A program made the position numbers and the translations under genes. Under the pieces are notes generated by a model, which was not told the DNA's origin, made no database searches, and saw only the letters and a program-made list of their open reading frames with translations. A DNA stretch of 64,000 nt from Bordetella bronchialis. Lineage in GTDB: Bacteria; Pseudomonadota; Gammaproteobacteria; Burkholderiales; Burkholderiaceae_B. Shown here piece after piece: positions 52,914 to 61,503 of this stretch. Positions within the stretch are counted from its first letter, which is position 1. The number at the start of each line of letters is the position of its first letter. The DNA is taken from NCBI RefSeq assembly GCF_001676705.1, contig NZ_CP016170.1, positions 1,240,001 to 1,304,000 of the forward strand, given 5' to 3'.

Positions 52914-54535
52914 TCGACGCTCCGGCCGCGCGGGGCGAACAGGCCCTGCGGGCGCTTTTGCACGAACAGCACGATCAGTACCAGGATGGCGATCTTGGCC
53001 AGCACGGCGCCCGCATAGGGCTCCATGATCTTGTTCAGGCCGCCCAGGCCCAGGGCGGCGATGACGGTCCCGGCCAGTTGCCCGACGCCGCCCAGCACCA
53101 CCACCATGAACGAGTCGACGATGTAGCCGCGCCCCAGGTCGGGGCCGACATTGCCCAGTTGCGACAGGGCGACCCCTGCCAGCCCCGCGATGCCGGAGCC
53201 CAGGCCGAAGGCCAGCATGTCGATGCGGCCCGTCGGCACGCCGACGCAATCGGCCATGCGGCGGTTCTGCGTGATCGCGCGCACGAACAGGCCCAGGCGC
53301 GTGTGATTCAGCAGCAGCCAGACGAAGAACAGCACCAGCAGCGAGAACACGATGATGACCAGGCGGTTGTAGGTCAGCACCAGGCCGCCCATGACGGTGA
53401 TGCCGCCGCTCATCCAGCCGGGGTTGCTGACTTCGACGTTCTGCGCGCCGAACAGCGAGCGCACCAGCTGCATCAGGATCAGGCTGATGCCCCAGGTCGC
53501 CAGCAGCGTTTCCAGGGGGCGCCCGTACAGCCAGCGGATGACCGTGCGTTCCAGCGCCATGCCGACCAGCGCGGTCACCACGAAGGCCACGGGCAGGGCG
53601 GCGATCACATACCAGTCCAGCCAGGCGGGCGCCCAGGCACGGAAGGCGGCCTGCACGGCGAAGGTCGCGTACGCGCCTATCATCAGCAGCTCGCCGTGGG
53701 CCATATTGATCACGCCCATCAGGCCGAAAGTGATGGCCAGGCCCAGCGCGGCCAGCAGCAATACGCTGCCCAGGCTGATGCCATAGAAGATATTCCCGGC
53801 CCACTCGATGGCGGCCAGATGGCGGTCGATGGCGCGCAGGGCGGCCGCCGCCGCGTCCCGCACGCCGGCGTCCGGCTCGGCGTAATTGCCTTGCGCGTCG
53901 CGGCCGGCCAGGGTGGTCAGCACGGGGATGAAGGCCGTGTTCTGGCTGCGGCCCAGGATCTCCACGGCGTGCCGGCGCACGTTCGCATCCGGACTCTTCA
54001 ATTCCAGGTTGGCCTGCGCCGTCTCCAGCGCCGACCGGACCTGCGGGTCTTTTTCCTTGTCCAGCGCCGCCACGATCAGCGGCAGCACGCTGGGCTGCGA
54101 GGTCTGCTGCAGGCGCTGCGCCGCGGCCAGGCGCTGGGCGGGATCGGCGGCGTGCAGCCGCGATTCCGCCAGCGCGCCGTCGATGGCGCGGCGCAGGCGG
54201 TTATTGATCATGACGGAACTCGCATCGGCCGGCATGGCCAGGCTCTGCCCGGTGGCCGGATCCCGCGCGCCCGCGCCGGTGTCGATCAGCACGCGGCCGT
54301 CGCCGGTGGCATAGAGCCGGTCCGAGCCCATCGCCGCCAGCACGTCGGCGGCCGCGGGTTCGGTGGACTGGCCCAGCTTGCCGATGGCCTCCAGTTTGGC
54401 GTCGGTGTCGTCGCCGGCAAGCGGCGCGAGCAGCGAGGCGTCCAGCCCCGCGCCCAGCGCCGCGGCCATGGGCATGGCCAGCAGCCATGCCGCCAGCAAG
54501 CGGCGCAGAGTGATTGCGATCAGCGCGAGGCGCAT
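52910..54535 (-). CDS. urtB: Urea ABC transporter permease UrtB
   Basis: A 541-residue permease. A signal peptide and a periplasmic N-terminal domain of about 220 residues with HEAT-like repeats (DPQVRSALETAQANLELKSPDANVRRHAVEILGRSQNTAFIPVL) come first, as in proteobacterial UrtB. The LivH-type permease follows from about residue 245: IFYGISLGSVLLLAALGLAITFGLMGVINMAHGELLMIGAY. ITQNRRMADCVGVPTGRIDMLAFGLGSGIAGLAGVALS is the conserved UrtB core. It is 21 nt downstream of urtA and overlaps urtC. Confidence 0.95.
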   Translation of the reverse strand: MRLALIAITLRRLLAAWLLAMPMAAALGAGLDASLLAPLAGDDTDAKLEAIGKLGQSTEPAAADVLAAMGSDRLYATGDGRVLIDTGAGARDPATGQSLAMPADASSVMINNRLRRAIDGALAESRLHAADPAQRLAAAQRLQQTSQPSVLPLIVAALDKEKDPQVRSALETAQANLELKSPDANVRRHAVEILGRSQNTAFIPVLTTLAGRDAQGNYAEPDAGVRDAAAAALRAIDRHLAAIEWAGNIFYGISLGSVLLLAALGLAITFGLMGVINMAHGELLMIGAYATFAVQAAFRAWAPAWLDWYVIAALPVAFVVTALVGMALERTVIRWLYGRPLETLLATWGISLILMQLVRSLFGAQNVEVSNPGWMSGGITVMGGLVLTYNRLVIIVFSLLVLFFVWLLLNHTRLGLFVRAITQNRRMADCVGVPTGRIDMLAFGLGSGIAGLAGVALSQLGNVGPDLGRGYIVDSFMVVVLGGVGQLAGTVIAALGLGGLNKIMEPYAGAVLAKIAILVLIVLFVQKRPQGLFAPRGRSVE

Positions 54536-54556
54536 GGCGATGCGGTTCCTTCTTGC

Positions 54557-55810
54557 TTACAGGCCTTGCTTGCCTTCGTTGCCGGGGATGTAGGGGCTCC
54601 ACGGTTGCGCGCGGATGGGGCCCTTGCTCTTCCAGACCACGTTGAACTGGCCGTCGGCGCGGATCTCGCCGATGTAGACCGGCTTGTGCAGGTGGTGGTT
54701 GGTCTTGTCCATCTCCACGGTGTAGCCGTCGGGCGCATTGAACTTCTGGCCGCCCACGGCCGCGATGACCTTCTCCACGTTGGTGGTCTTGGCTTGTTCG
54801 ACGGCCTGCTTCCACATGTGGATGCCGATGTAGGTGGCCTCCATCGGATCGTTGGTCACCACCGTGTCGGCGTTGGGCAGGTTCTTGGCCTTGGCGTAGG
54901 CCTTCCACTTCTTGATGAACTCGGCGTTGACCGGATTCTTGATGGACTCGAAGTAGTTCCACGCGGCCAGGTGGCCGACCAGGGGCTTGGTATCGACGCC
55001 GCGCAGTTCCTCTTCGCCCACGGAGAAGGCCACCACCGGCACGTCGGTGGCCTTCAGGCCGGCATTGCCCAGCTCCTTGTAGAAGGGCACGTTGGAGTCG
55101 CCATTGATGGTCGAGACCACCGCGGTCTTGCCGCCCGTGGCGAACTTCTTGATGTTGGCGACGATGGTCTGGTAGTCGGAATGGCCGAAGGGCGTGTAGA
55201 CCTCCTGGATGTCGTCGTCCTTCACGCCCTTGGAATGCAGGAAGGCGCGCAGGATCTTATTGGTCGTGCGCGGATAGACGTAATCGGTACCCAGCAGCAC
55301 GAAGCGCTTGGCGCCGCCGCCGTCCTCGCTCATCAGGTATTCCACCGCCGGGATGGCCTGCTGGTTGGGCGCCGCGCCGGTGTAGAACACGTTGTGTTCC
55401 AGTTCCTCGCCTTCGTACTGGACGGGGTAGAACAGCAGGCCGTTCAGCTCCTTGAAAACCGGCAGCACCGATTTGCGGGACACGGAGGTCCAGCAGCCGA
55501 AGACCACGGCCACCTTGTCCTGCGACAGCAGCTGGCGCGCTTTTTCGGCGAACAGCGGCCAGTTCGATGCGGGGTCGACCACCACGGGTTCGAGCTTCTT
55601 GCCCATGACGCCGCCGGCCGCGTTGATCTCCTCGATCGTCATCAGGGCCACGTCCTTCAGCGACGTCTCGGAAATGGCCATCGTGCCGGACAGCGAATGC
55701 AGGATGCCGACCTTGATGGTGTCCTCGGCGGCCAGGGCTTCCGGCAGCCATCCCGTCATCGCCATCACGCTGGCGGCCGTCAATTGTTTGAGTACGTGTC
55801 TGCGGTTCAT
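54557..55810 (-). CDS. urtA: Urea ABC transporter substrate-binding protein UrtA
   Basis: A 417-residue periplasmic protein. The signal peptide has a NRRHVLKQL start (Tat-like twin Arg) and ends near LAAEDTIKVG. VGILHSLSGTMAISETSLKDVALMTIEEINAAGGVMGKKLEPVVVDPASNWPLFAEKARQLL is the UrtA hallmark. VFGCWTSVSRKSVLPVFKELNGLLFYPVQYEGEE and PNQQAIPAVEYLM carry the urea-site residues. First gene of the operon, 103 nt from the predicted sigma-54 transcript start. ATG 55810 has a GATCC-type weak ribosome site. Confidence 0.96.
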   Translation of the reverse strand: MNRRHVLKQLTAASVMAMTGWLPEALAAEDTIKVGILHSLSGTMAISETSLKDVALMTIEEINAAGGVMGKKLEPVVVDPASNWPLFAEKARQLLSQDKVAVVFGCWTSVSRKSVLPVFKELNGLLFYPVQYEGEELEHNVFYTGAAPNQQAIPAVEYLMSEDGGGAKRFVLLGTDYVYPRTTNKILRAFLHSKGVKDDDIQEVYTPFGHSDYQTIVANIKKFATGGKTAVVSTINGDSNVPFYKELGNAGLKATDVPVVAFSVGEEELRGVDTKPLVGHLAAWNYFESIKNPVNAEFIKKWKAYAKAKNLPNADTVVTNDPMEATYIGIHMWKQAVEQAKTTNVEKVIAAVGGQKFNAPDGYTVEMDKTNHHLHKPVYIGEIRADGQFNVVWKSKGPIRAQPWSPYIPGNEGKQGL

Positions 55811-55924
55811 GTTGTCGGGATCCTTAACAGTAAGCCGGTGTGCGCCGGCAGGAGTGCATAGCCAAGCTTCGTACGGCTGACACGTGCGCATCGGGCGATG
55901 ACGCAGGTGCACAAGCACCAAAAG

Positions 55925-55941
55925 CAAAACGTATGCCAATT
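55925..55941 (-). promoter_or_regulatory. sigma-54 promoter of the urt operon
   Basis: On the minus strand TTGGCATACGTTTTGCT has the invariant GG (-24) and GC (-12) separated by exactly 10 nt, matching TGGCAC-N5-TTGC. The start would be near 55913, about 103 nt before urtA. Nitrogen control of urea uptake by sigma-54 is well known elsewhere. Confidence 0.75.
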
Positions 55942-56074
55942 TGTTAAGGGGGCCCGCGCCGCCTGGGCGGCGCACGGCGGCCGGGTATCGCCGGATCTCC
56001 CGCGCGCGCCGGCCACGGAAGTGCCGCCACGGGGCGCCCGCTGGCGGCGGGCGCGCACGATGCCGTGAATGGCC

Positions 56075-56091
56075 GGCACCATATGGAGGCG
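56075..56091. promoter_or_regulatory. Weak NtrC-like site
   Basis: GGCACCATATGGAGGCG keeps the GCACCA half but only part of the TGGTGC half. It is near -170 of the urt promoter and would be a secondary site at best. Confidence 0.3.
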
Positions 56092-56106
56092 CCAGGCACA
56101 AGGAAA

Positions 56107-56123
56107 GGCACGCTCATGGTGCA
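56107..56123. promoter_or_regulatory. NtrC-like enhancer site
   Basis: GGCACGCTCATGGTGCA matches the NtrC consensus TGCACCAAAATGGTGCA at 12 of 17 positions, including GCAC and TGGTGCA. It is centred about 200 nt upstream of the predicted urt start, a workable enhancer distance. It also lies 190 nt before the ltnD start on the other side. Confidence 0.5.
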
Positions 56124-56304
56124 TGCCTGCCTGGGCCTGGTGCCGGCGGTCGCGCCTTGGCAGGCGTGCCGCCTGCATTGCGGGCGTGAGCGGGCCGCGC
56201 TGGTGCACGGCCGTGGCACCCGCCCGCCCTGGGGGCCGTGTTACGTTTATGGCGGGCGCGATGCCGTGCCGGCGCCCGCCAGAACGACATGAGAGGAGAC
56301 TGCG

Positions 56305-57201
56305 ATGAATGGACAGGCGGTGGGTGTGATCGGCCTGGGCGCGATGGGGGGCGGCATGGCGCGCTCGCTGCGCCGCGCCGGCCACGAGGTGCATGTGTAC
56401 GATGTCCGGCCGGAGGTCGCCGCGGCTTTCGCGGAAGAGGGCGGGACCGCCCATGGCAGCGCCGCCCCGCTCGCGCGCCATTGCCAGGTGGTCGTCTCCG
56501 TCGTCGTCAATGCGGCCCAGACCGAAGCGGTGCTGTTCGGGGAACAGGGCTGCGCCGCCGCGATGTCCGCGGGATCCGTCTTCGTCATGTGTTCCACCGT
56601 GGATCCTCTATGGTCCGCCGCCATGGAGGCGCGCCTGGAAGCGCTGGGCCTGCTTTACGTGGACGCGCCCATCTCGGGCGGCGCGGCGCGCGCCGCGGCG
56701 GGGGAAATCACCATGATGACCGCCGCCCGCCCGCAAGCCTATGCCAAATGCGAGGCCCTGTTCGACGCCATGGCCGCGCGCGTCTACAAGCTGGGCGATC
56801 GCGCGGGCGCCGGCAGCAAGGTCAAGATCATCAACCAGTTGCTGGCGGGGGTGCATATCGCCGCCGCGGCCGAAGCCATGGCGCTGGGCCTGCGCGAAGG
56901 CGTGGACCCCGCGGCGCTATACGACGTCATCACGCACAGCGCCGGCAACAGCTGGATGTTCGAAAACCGCATGGCGCACGTCCTGGCGGCGGACTATACG
57001 CCCTTGTCGTCGGTGGACATCTTCGTCAAGGACCTGGGCCTGGTGCTGGATATGGCCCGCGCCAGCAAGTTCCCGCTGCCGCTATCGGCCACCGCCCACC
57101 AGATGTTCATGCAGGCCTCCACGGCCGGCCATGCCGCCGAGGACGACAGCGCCGTCATCAAGATCTTTCCCGGAATCCAGCTGCCTGGAGCGCAATCATG
57201 A
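56305..57201 (+). CDS. ltnD: L-threonate dehydrogenase-type NAD-dependent oxidoreductase
   Basis: A 298-residue member of the 3-hydroxyisobutyrate dehydrogenase superfamily. The NAD motif is VGVIGLGAMGGGMARSL near residue 6. The substrate motif DAPISGGAARAAAGEITMM lies near residue 118, and the catalytic Lys in GAGSKVKIINQLLAGVH near residue 172. It oxidises L-threonate to 2-oxo-tetronate in the operon with otnK, otnC and otnI. The assignment to LtnD rests on gene order as well as sequence. GAGGAGA lies 9 nt before ATG 56305. It overlaps otnK by 4 nt. Confidence 0.9.
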   Translation: MNGQAVGVIGLGAMGGGMARSLRRAGHEVHVYDVRPEVAAAFAEEGGTAHGSAAPLARHCQVVVSVVVNAAQTEAVLFGEQGCAAAMSAGSVFVMCSTVDPLWSAAMEARLEALGLLYVDAPISGGAARAAAGEITMMTAARPQAYAKCEALFDAMAARVYKLGDRAGAGSKVKIINQLLAGVHIAAAAEAMALGLREGVDPAALYDVITHSAGNSWMFENRMAHVLAADYTPLSSVDIFVKDLGLVLDMARASKFPLPLSATAHQMFMQASTAGHAAEDDSAVIKIFPGIQLPGAQS

Positions 57202-58544
57202 TCCGCCTGGGATGCATCGCCGACGATTTCACCGGCGCGACCGATCTGGCCAACAACCTCGTGCGCGGGGGCATGCGCACCTTGCAGGTGATCGGTGTGC
57301 CGGACGCCGCGGCGGCGGACGGTGTGCGCGATATGGACGCCGTGGTCGTGGCGCTGAAGTCCCGCACGACGCCCGCCGAAGACGCGGTCGAACAGTCGCT
57401 GCTTGCCCTGCGCTGGCTGCGTGCGCAAGGGGCGTCGCAGATCTACTTCAAGTACTGCTCCACGTTCGACAGCACGCCGCGCGGCAATATCGGCCCCGTG
57501 GCCGAGGCGCTGATGGATGCCCTGGGCACGGACTTCACCGTCGCCACGCCGGCCTTTCCCGACAACGGCCGTACCGTTTTCAAGGGCCATCTGTTTGTCG
57601 GCGACGTGCTGCTGCATGAGAGCGGCATGCGGGACCATCCCTTGACGCCGATGACGGACGCCAACCTGGTGCGCGTGCTGCAGGCGCAGAGCCGGCGGCA
57701 GGTGGGCTTGATCGACTACCGCGCGGTGGCCGCCGGCGCGCCGGCTGTCCGCGCGCGCATCGACGCCCTGCGTGCGGCCGGTGTGGGCATGGCCATCGTC
57801 GACGCGGTGTCCAACGGCGATCTGTTGCGCCTGGGCGAGGCCGTTCGCGATCTTCCGCTGGTGACCGGCGGCTCGGGGCTGGCCCTGGGCTTGCCGGCGA
57901 ATTTCGGCCTGCGGCCGTCGCCCACCGCCGAGCGCCTGCCGCCCGCGCAGGGCATGCGCGCCATCGTGTCCGGCAGCTGCTCGCAAGCCACGCTGCGCCA
58001 GGTCCGCCACTACATCGATGCGGGCGGAGCGGCCATGGCCGTGGACCCCGCGCGCCTGGCCCAGGCCGCCGATGCCTCGGCCGCCGAGGCGCAACGCGTG
58101 CTGGAATGGGCGCGTCCACGCCTGGCGGATGGGCCCGTGCTGGTGTATTCGTCCGCCTCGCCCGAGGCGGTACGGCAGACGCAGGACATCCTGGGCGCCG
58201 AGCAGGCCGGCGCCCGGGTGGAGTCCGTGCTGGCGCAGGTGGCGCGCGGCCTGGCGCAGGCCGGCGTGCGGCAAATGATCGTGGCGGGTGGCGAGACCTC
58301 GGGCGCCTGCGTGCAGGCGCTGGGCCTGAGCCAGCTGCAGATCGGGCCGCAGATCGATCCGGGCGTGCCTTGGTGCCACGCGCGCGGCAACGATGCATCC
58401 GGACCGGGATTGCATGTGGCGCTGAAGTCCGGGAACTTCGGCGGCGACGATTTCTTCAGCCGCGCCTACGCGGTGCTGGACGCGGGAATCGACCGCCGGG
58501 AGGCTCCCGAACCGCGGCGCGGGACACGCGAAACCGGATGCTAA
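57198..58544 (+). CDS. otnK: 3-oxo-tetronate kinase
   Basis: A 448-residue kinase of the DUF1537 family. IRLGCIADDFTGATDLANNLVRGGM is its N-terminal signature. YFKYCSTFDSTPRGNIGPVAEALMDALG holds the sugar-binding DSTPRGNIG motif. The C-terminal ATP domain has SGSCSQATLRQ and the VAGGETSGACVQALG loop near residue 355. It phosphorylates the 3-oxo-tetronate made by the dehydrogenase/isomerase route. Its ATG overlaps the ltnD stop (ATGA). Confidence 0.93.
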   Translation: MIRLGCIADDFTGATDLANNLVRGGMRTLQVIGVPDAAAADGVRDMDAVVVALKSRTTPAEDAVEQSLLALRWLRAQGASQIYFKYCSTFDSTPRGNIGPVAEALMDALGTDFTVATPAFPDNGRTVFKGHLFVGDVLLHESGMRDHPLTPMTDANLVRVLQAQSRRQVGLIDYRAVAAGAPAVRARIDALRAAGVGMAIVDAVSNGDLLRLGEAVRDLPLVTGGSGLALGLPANFGLRPSPTAERLPPAQGMRAIVSGSCSQATLRQVRHYIDAGGAAMAVDPARLAQAADASAAEAQRVLEWARPRLADGPVLVYSSASPEAVRQTQDILGAEQAGARVESVLAQVARGLAQAGVRQMIVAGGETSGACVQALGLSQLQIGPQIDPGVPWCHARGNDASGPGLHVALKSGNFGGDDFFSRAYAVLDAGIDRREAPEPRRGTRETGC

Positions 58545-58631
58545 GATTCCCCGCCCCTGGCGGCGGGCATCATCCTCGCCACGCGCGCGCCATGCGGGCG
58601 CCGCGATCCACGGCAAGGCCATGGAGAACCG

Positions 58632-59306
58632 ATGGACACCGACCTGAATACCCTGCGGGATGAAATCTGCCGCGTCGGCCGCAGCCTGTTCGCGCGCGGT
58701 TACGTGCATGGGACCACGGGCAATATCAGCGCGCGCGTGCCCGCCGGACATGGCGGCGGTTTCCTGATAACGCCCACGGACGCCAGCCTGGGCGACCTGG
58801 ATCCGGTCCGCCTGGCCTGGGTGGGGGACGACGGCATCCAGCGCGACGGCGATCGCGCCAGCAAGACGCTGGTCCTGCACCGCCGCATCTACCAGGCCGC
58901 GCCGTGGGCTGGATGCGTGCTGCATACCCATTCGCGGCACCTGGTGGCCCTGACGCTGCGCGGCGCCTGGCGCGATGACGATATCCTGCCCCCGCTCACG
59001 CCCTATCAGGTCATGAAGGTCGGACACGTGCCCCTGATCCCGTACTGCCGTCCCGGCGATCCGGCGGTGGGCGAGCAGGTCGCGGCATGGATCGCGCGCC
59101 ATGCGGCGGATGGCCGCGCCCTGCATGCTGTGATGTGCGAGCGCCTGGGCCCGCAGGTCTGGCATGAAACGCCCGCGGCCGCCATGGCGGTGCTGGAAGA
59201 ACTGGAAGAAACCGCGGCGCTGTGGCTGCTGGGCGACTGCCGCGCGCTGCCGCTGGACGAAATACACATCGACGAACTGCGCCGGCACTTCAAGGCGCTC
59301 TGGTAA
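58632..59306 (+). CDS. otnC: 3-oxo-tetronate 4-phosphate decarboxylase-like, class II aldolase family
   Basis: A 224-residue class II aldolase/adducin-fold protein. GTTGNISARVP, ITPTDASLGDLDP, the zinc-ligand pair HTHS (near residue 98) and FTPYQVM-like LTPYQVMKVGHVPLIPYCRPGDPAV fit OtnC. However, two usual active-site positions differ: the Glu of SKE is Thr (RASKTLVLH near residue 78) and the third zinc His in NHG is Leu (CERLGPQVW near residue 168). It may be a subfamily with a changed site or an inactive copy. It lies 87 nt after otnK and 9 nt before otnI. Confidence 0.82.
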   Translation: MDTDLNTLRDEICRVGRSLFARGYVHGTTGNISARVPAGHGGGFLITPTDASLGDLDPVRLAWVGDDGIQRDGDRASKTLVLHRRIYQAAPWAGCVLHTHSRHLVALTLRGAWRDDDILPPLTPYQVMKVGHVPLIPYCRPGDPAVGEQVAAWIARHAADGRALHAVMCERLGPQVWHETPAAAMAVLEELEETAALWLLGDCRALPLDEIHIDELRRHFKALW

Positions 59307-59315
59307 GGAGGCATC

Positions 59316-60116
59316 ATGGTGAAGTTCGCAGCGAATCTGAGCATGCTCTACACCGAGCACGATTTCCTGGATCGTTTCCAGGCCGCGGCGGAAGACGGGT
59401 TCAAGGGCGTGGAGTTCCTGTTTCCCTACGCCTGGCCGGCCCCGGAGCTGGCGGCGCGGCTGCGTGCGAACGGCCTCTCGCAGGTGTTGTTCAACGGCGC
59501 GCCTGGCCGGGAAGAGGCCGGCGAACGCGGCATGGCCTGCCTGCCCGGACGCGAAGCGGAGTTCCGCGACAGCATAGCCCGCGCGCTGGACTACGCCGAT
59601 GCCTTGTCCTGCCCGCGCATTCATGTCATGGCGGGCCTGATGCCGCAAGGCGTGGCGCGCGCCCTCCTGCGCGACACCTATGTCCGCAATCTGGCGTGGG
59701 CCGCCGAAGCCGCGGCCAGGGAGGGCCGCGACGTACTGATCGAACCCATCAATACACGGGACATCCCGGGCTATTTCCTGAACCGGCAGGCAGAGGCGCA
59801 TGCCATTGTCCAGGAGATCGGCGCCGCCAACCTGAAAGTACAGATGGATCTTTATCACTGCCAGATCGTCGAGGGCGACCTGGAAACCCGCATCCGCCAG
59901 TACCTGCCCACGGGCCGCGTCGGGCATATCCAGATCGCCGGCGTGCCTGCCCGGCACGAACCCGACGCCGGCGAGGTGAATTATCCGCACCTGTTCCGCG
60001 TCCTGGACGAATTGCGCTATGACGGGTGGATAGGGTGCGAGTACCGGCCGGCGGCCGGCACGCGCGCCGGCCTGGGCTGGCTGCGCAATGCCCGTTCCGC
60101 CTTGCAAGGAGCCTGA
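59316..60116 (+). CDS. otnI: 2-oxo-tetronate isomerase
   Basis: A 266-residue TIM-barrel protein of the hydroxypyruvate isomerase-like family. [35 protein letters not shown] is the opening signature. [17 protein letters not shown] carries the metal Glu near residue 145, and [15 protein letters not shown] the next Asp/His ligands near residue 180. It interconverts 2-oxo- and 3-oxo-tetronate. AAGGAGG lies 5 nt before ATG 59316. Three nucleotides separate it from denD. Confidence 0.92.
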   Translation: MVKFAANLSMLYTEHDFLDRFQAAAEDGFKGVEFLFPYAWPAPELAARLRANGLSQVLFNGAPGREEAGERGMACLPGREAEFRDSIARALDYADALSCPRIHVMAGLMPQGVARALLRDTYVRNLAWAAEAAAREGRDVLIEPINTRDIPGYFLNRQAEAHAIVQEIGAANLKVQMDLYHCQIVEGDLETRIRQYLPTGRVGHIQIAGVPARHEPDAGEVNYPHLFRVLDELRYDGWIGCEYRPAAGTRAGLGWLRNARSALQGA

Positions 60117-60118
60117 CC

Positions 60119-61135
60119 ATGACGACGACGGCCACGACCGAGGGCTTGAACATCCTGATTACCGGCGGCGCGGGCTTCCTGGGCACGCGGCTGGCGCTGG
60201 CGCTGCTGCGACAGGGCGGTTTCCGCGGCCAGCCCATCGCGCGGCTGACCCTGGCGGACCGTGTTGCGCCGACGCATCCCGAGCTGGCGGGCGCCGCCTG
60301 CGTGGCGGGCGATGTGGGAGACCTGCTGGACCGCATGCCGGCCTTGCTTGCGATGTCTCCCGACGTGGTCTTCCATCTGGCTTCGGCCGTGTCGGCGGAA
60401 TGCGAGGCCGATTTCGAACTGGGGCTGCGCTCCAACCTGGAGACCACGCGCGTGCTGCTGGAAGGACTGCGCGCGCAGGCGGTGCGCACCGGCCGGCCGC
60501 CGCTGCTGTTCTTCTCCAGTTCGGTGGCGGTCTACGGCTCGGATCCGGGCGTACCGCTGCCCGCCGTGATCCGCGACGACACGCTGCCCACGCCGCAGTC
60601 CAGCTACGGCGCGCAGAAATTCATCTGCGAGCAATTGATCGCGGAATACACGCGTAAAGGCTATATCGACGGGCGCGTGGCGCGGCTGATGACGGTGTCC
60701 GTGCGGCCCGGGCGGCCGAACGGCGCGGCGTCCAGCTTTTTGTCGGGCATTGTCCGGGAACCCCTGGCGGGCGTTGCCGCGGTGTGCCCGGTGGATCTCG
60801 ATACCCCGGTCGCGCTGGCGTCCCCGGCCAATACCGTCGGCGGCATCCTGGCGGTGGCGCAGGCGGACCGCGAAGCGCTGGGCGGCCGCACCGCCATCAA
60901 CCTGCCCGCCCTGACGGTGACCGTCAGGCAGATGCTGGAAGCGCTGGAAAGCGTCGCCGGCAAGCAGGTGGCCGGACGGGTCAGCCTGCGGCCCGACGCG
61001 GCCATCGCGCGCATCGTCGGCGGGTGGCCGGCGCGCTTCGACAGCCCGCGCGCCGCCGCGCTGGGCCTGCGGCCCGATGTCTCCTATCGCGCGGTCATCG
61101 AACAATACCTTGCCGAGACGGGGCGGTCCGCATAG
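60119..61135 (+). CDS. denD: D-erythronate dehydrogenase
   Basis: A 338-residue extended SDR. The cofactor motif ILITGGAGFLGTRLALALL is near residue 12. FFSSSVAVYGSD holds the catalytic Ser, and the YxxxK is SSYGAQKFICEQL near residue 161. SVRPGRPNGAASSFLSGIVREPLAG and a C-terminal LRPDVSYRAVIEQYL match DenD of the tetronate pathway. It oxidises D-erythronate. It is last in the operon, which so covers both L-threonate and D-erythronate use. Confidence 0.91.
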   Translation: MTTTATTEGLNILITGGAGFLGTRLALALLRQGGFRGQPIARLTLADRVAPTHPELAGAACVAGDVGDLLDRMPALLAMSPDVVFHLASAVSAECEADFELGLRSNLETTRVLLEGLRAQAVRTGRPPLLFFSSSVAVYGSDPGVPLPAVIRDDTLPTPQSSYGAQKFICEQLIAEYTRKGYIDGRVARLMTVSVRPGRPNGAASSFLSGIVREPLAGVAAVCPVDLDTPVALASPANTVGGILAVAQADREALGGRTAINLPALTVTVRQMLEALESVAGKQVAGRVSLRPDAAIARIVGGWPARFDSPRAAALGLRPDVSYRAVIEQYLAETGRSA

Positions 61136-61170
61136 GAAGCGGCTTGCCGGCGCGGCGCGGGTGCGCGCCA

Positions 61171-61199
61171 TTGACGCCGCGCGCATGGCGAACCATAAT
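61171..61199 (+). promoter_or_regulatory. sigma-70 promoter of the ABC exporter leader
   Basis: TTGACG (61171-61176) and CATAAT (61194-61199) are spaced by 17 nt, giving a start near 61206. The 395 nt between denD and the ABC gene hold this promoter, an 18-codon ORF and several hairpins. Confidence 0.65.
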
Positions 61200-61262
61200 C
61201 CGTGGTTCAGCTGCACGTCAGCTCTTCGAATTTCTTCTTGCCCACACATAGGGAGGCGCGTG

Positions 61263-61319
61263 ATGCCAAGCATCCAGTTCAACAACGCCATCCCGCGCGT
61301 GCCCCAGCGACGGCATTAA
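61263..61319 (+). CDS. 18-codon leader peptide ORF before the ABC exporter
   Basis: ATG 61263 to TAA 61319 encodes MPSIQFNNAIPRVPQRRH. AGGGAGG (61250-61256) lies 6 nt upstream, one of the best ribosome sites in the window. The ORF begins about 57 nt after the predicted transcript start. The peptide ends in Pro and Arg codons (PRVPQRRH), like the Pro/Arg-rich leader peptides that sense translation in the leaders of Mg2+ transporter genes (for example MgtL). It is followed by hairpins and the ABC gene. A regulatory uORF is more likely than a functional peptide, but both are possible. Confidence 0.6.
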   Translation: MPSIQFNNAIPRVPQRRH

Positions 61320-61337
61320 GTCGTCCCCCGCGCGGTT

Positions 61338-61365
61338 CCGTCGCCGGTCTGTTGCCCGGCGACGG
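61338..61365 (+). promoter_or_regulatory. Leader hairpin A (10-bp perfect stem)
   Basis: CCGTCGCCGG (61338-61347) pairs perfectly with CCGGCGACGG (61356-61365) over an 8-nt loop. It starts 18 nt after the leader ORF stop codon. Confidence 0.6.
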
Positions 61366-61396
61366 GTCCGCCACGCCCGTTCATCCCCTGCTTTCC

Positions 61397-61414
61397 ACGC
61401 GCCTTGCGGCGCGT
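61397..61414 (+). promoter_or_regulatory. Leader hairpin B (7-bp perfect stem)
   Basis: ACGCGCC (61397-61403) and GGCGCGT (61408-61414) pair over a TTGC loop. Two more pairings follow at 61440-61451 (GACGGCGCCGTC palindrome) and 61452-61470 (8-bp stem with one G-U). Confidence 0.45.
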
Positions 61415-61503
61415 CTACCCATTACGCATAACGCGCGCTGACGGCGCCGTCGTGTGCGCCCGGCGCGCACGCGGACGCCCGCGGCGCCCTCGCATTGAAG
61501 GAC

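Noticed and set aside
52958..55861. Long plus-strand frame opposite urtB/urtA
   Set aside because: Antisense shadow of urtAB caused by high third-position GC; no promoter or ribosome site supports it.
55906..55919. GGTGC-ACAA-GCACC as an NtrC site
   Set aside because: NtrC sites have GCACC before GGTGC with a 5-7 nt gap; here the halves are in reverse order and lie on the transcript start. It was kept only as a possible hairpin.
56994..60107. 1,037-codon open frame on the minus strand opposite the tetronate operon
   Set aside because: The plus strand carries five conserved enzymes with ribosome sites and ATGA overlaps. The antisense product has no recognisable motif.
61263..61319. The 18-residue ORF as a bacteriocin or RiPP precursor exported by the ABC protein
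   Set aside because: No modification enzyme, leader cleavage motif or immunity gene is nearby. Its position and the hairpins after it fit a regulatory uORF better, though export of a peptide cannot be excluded.
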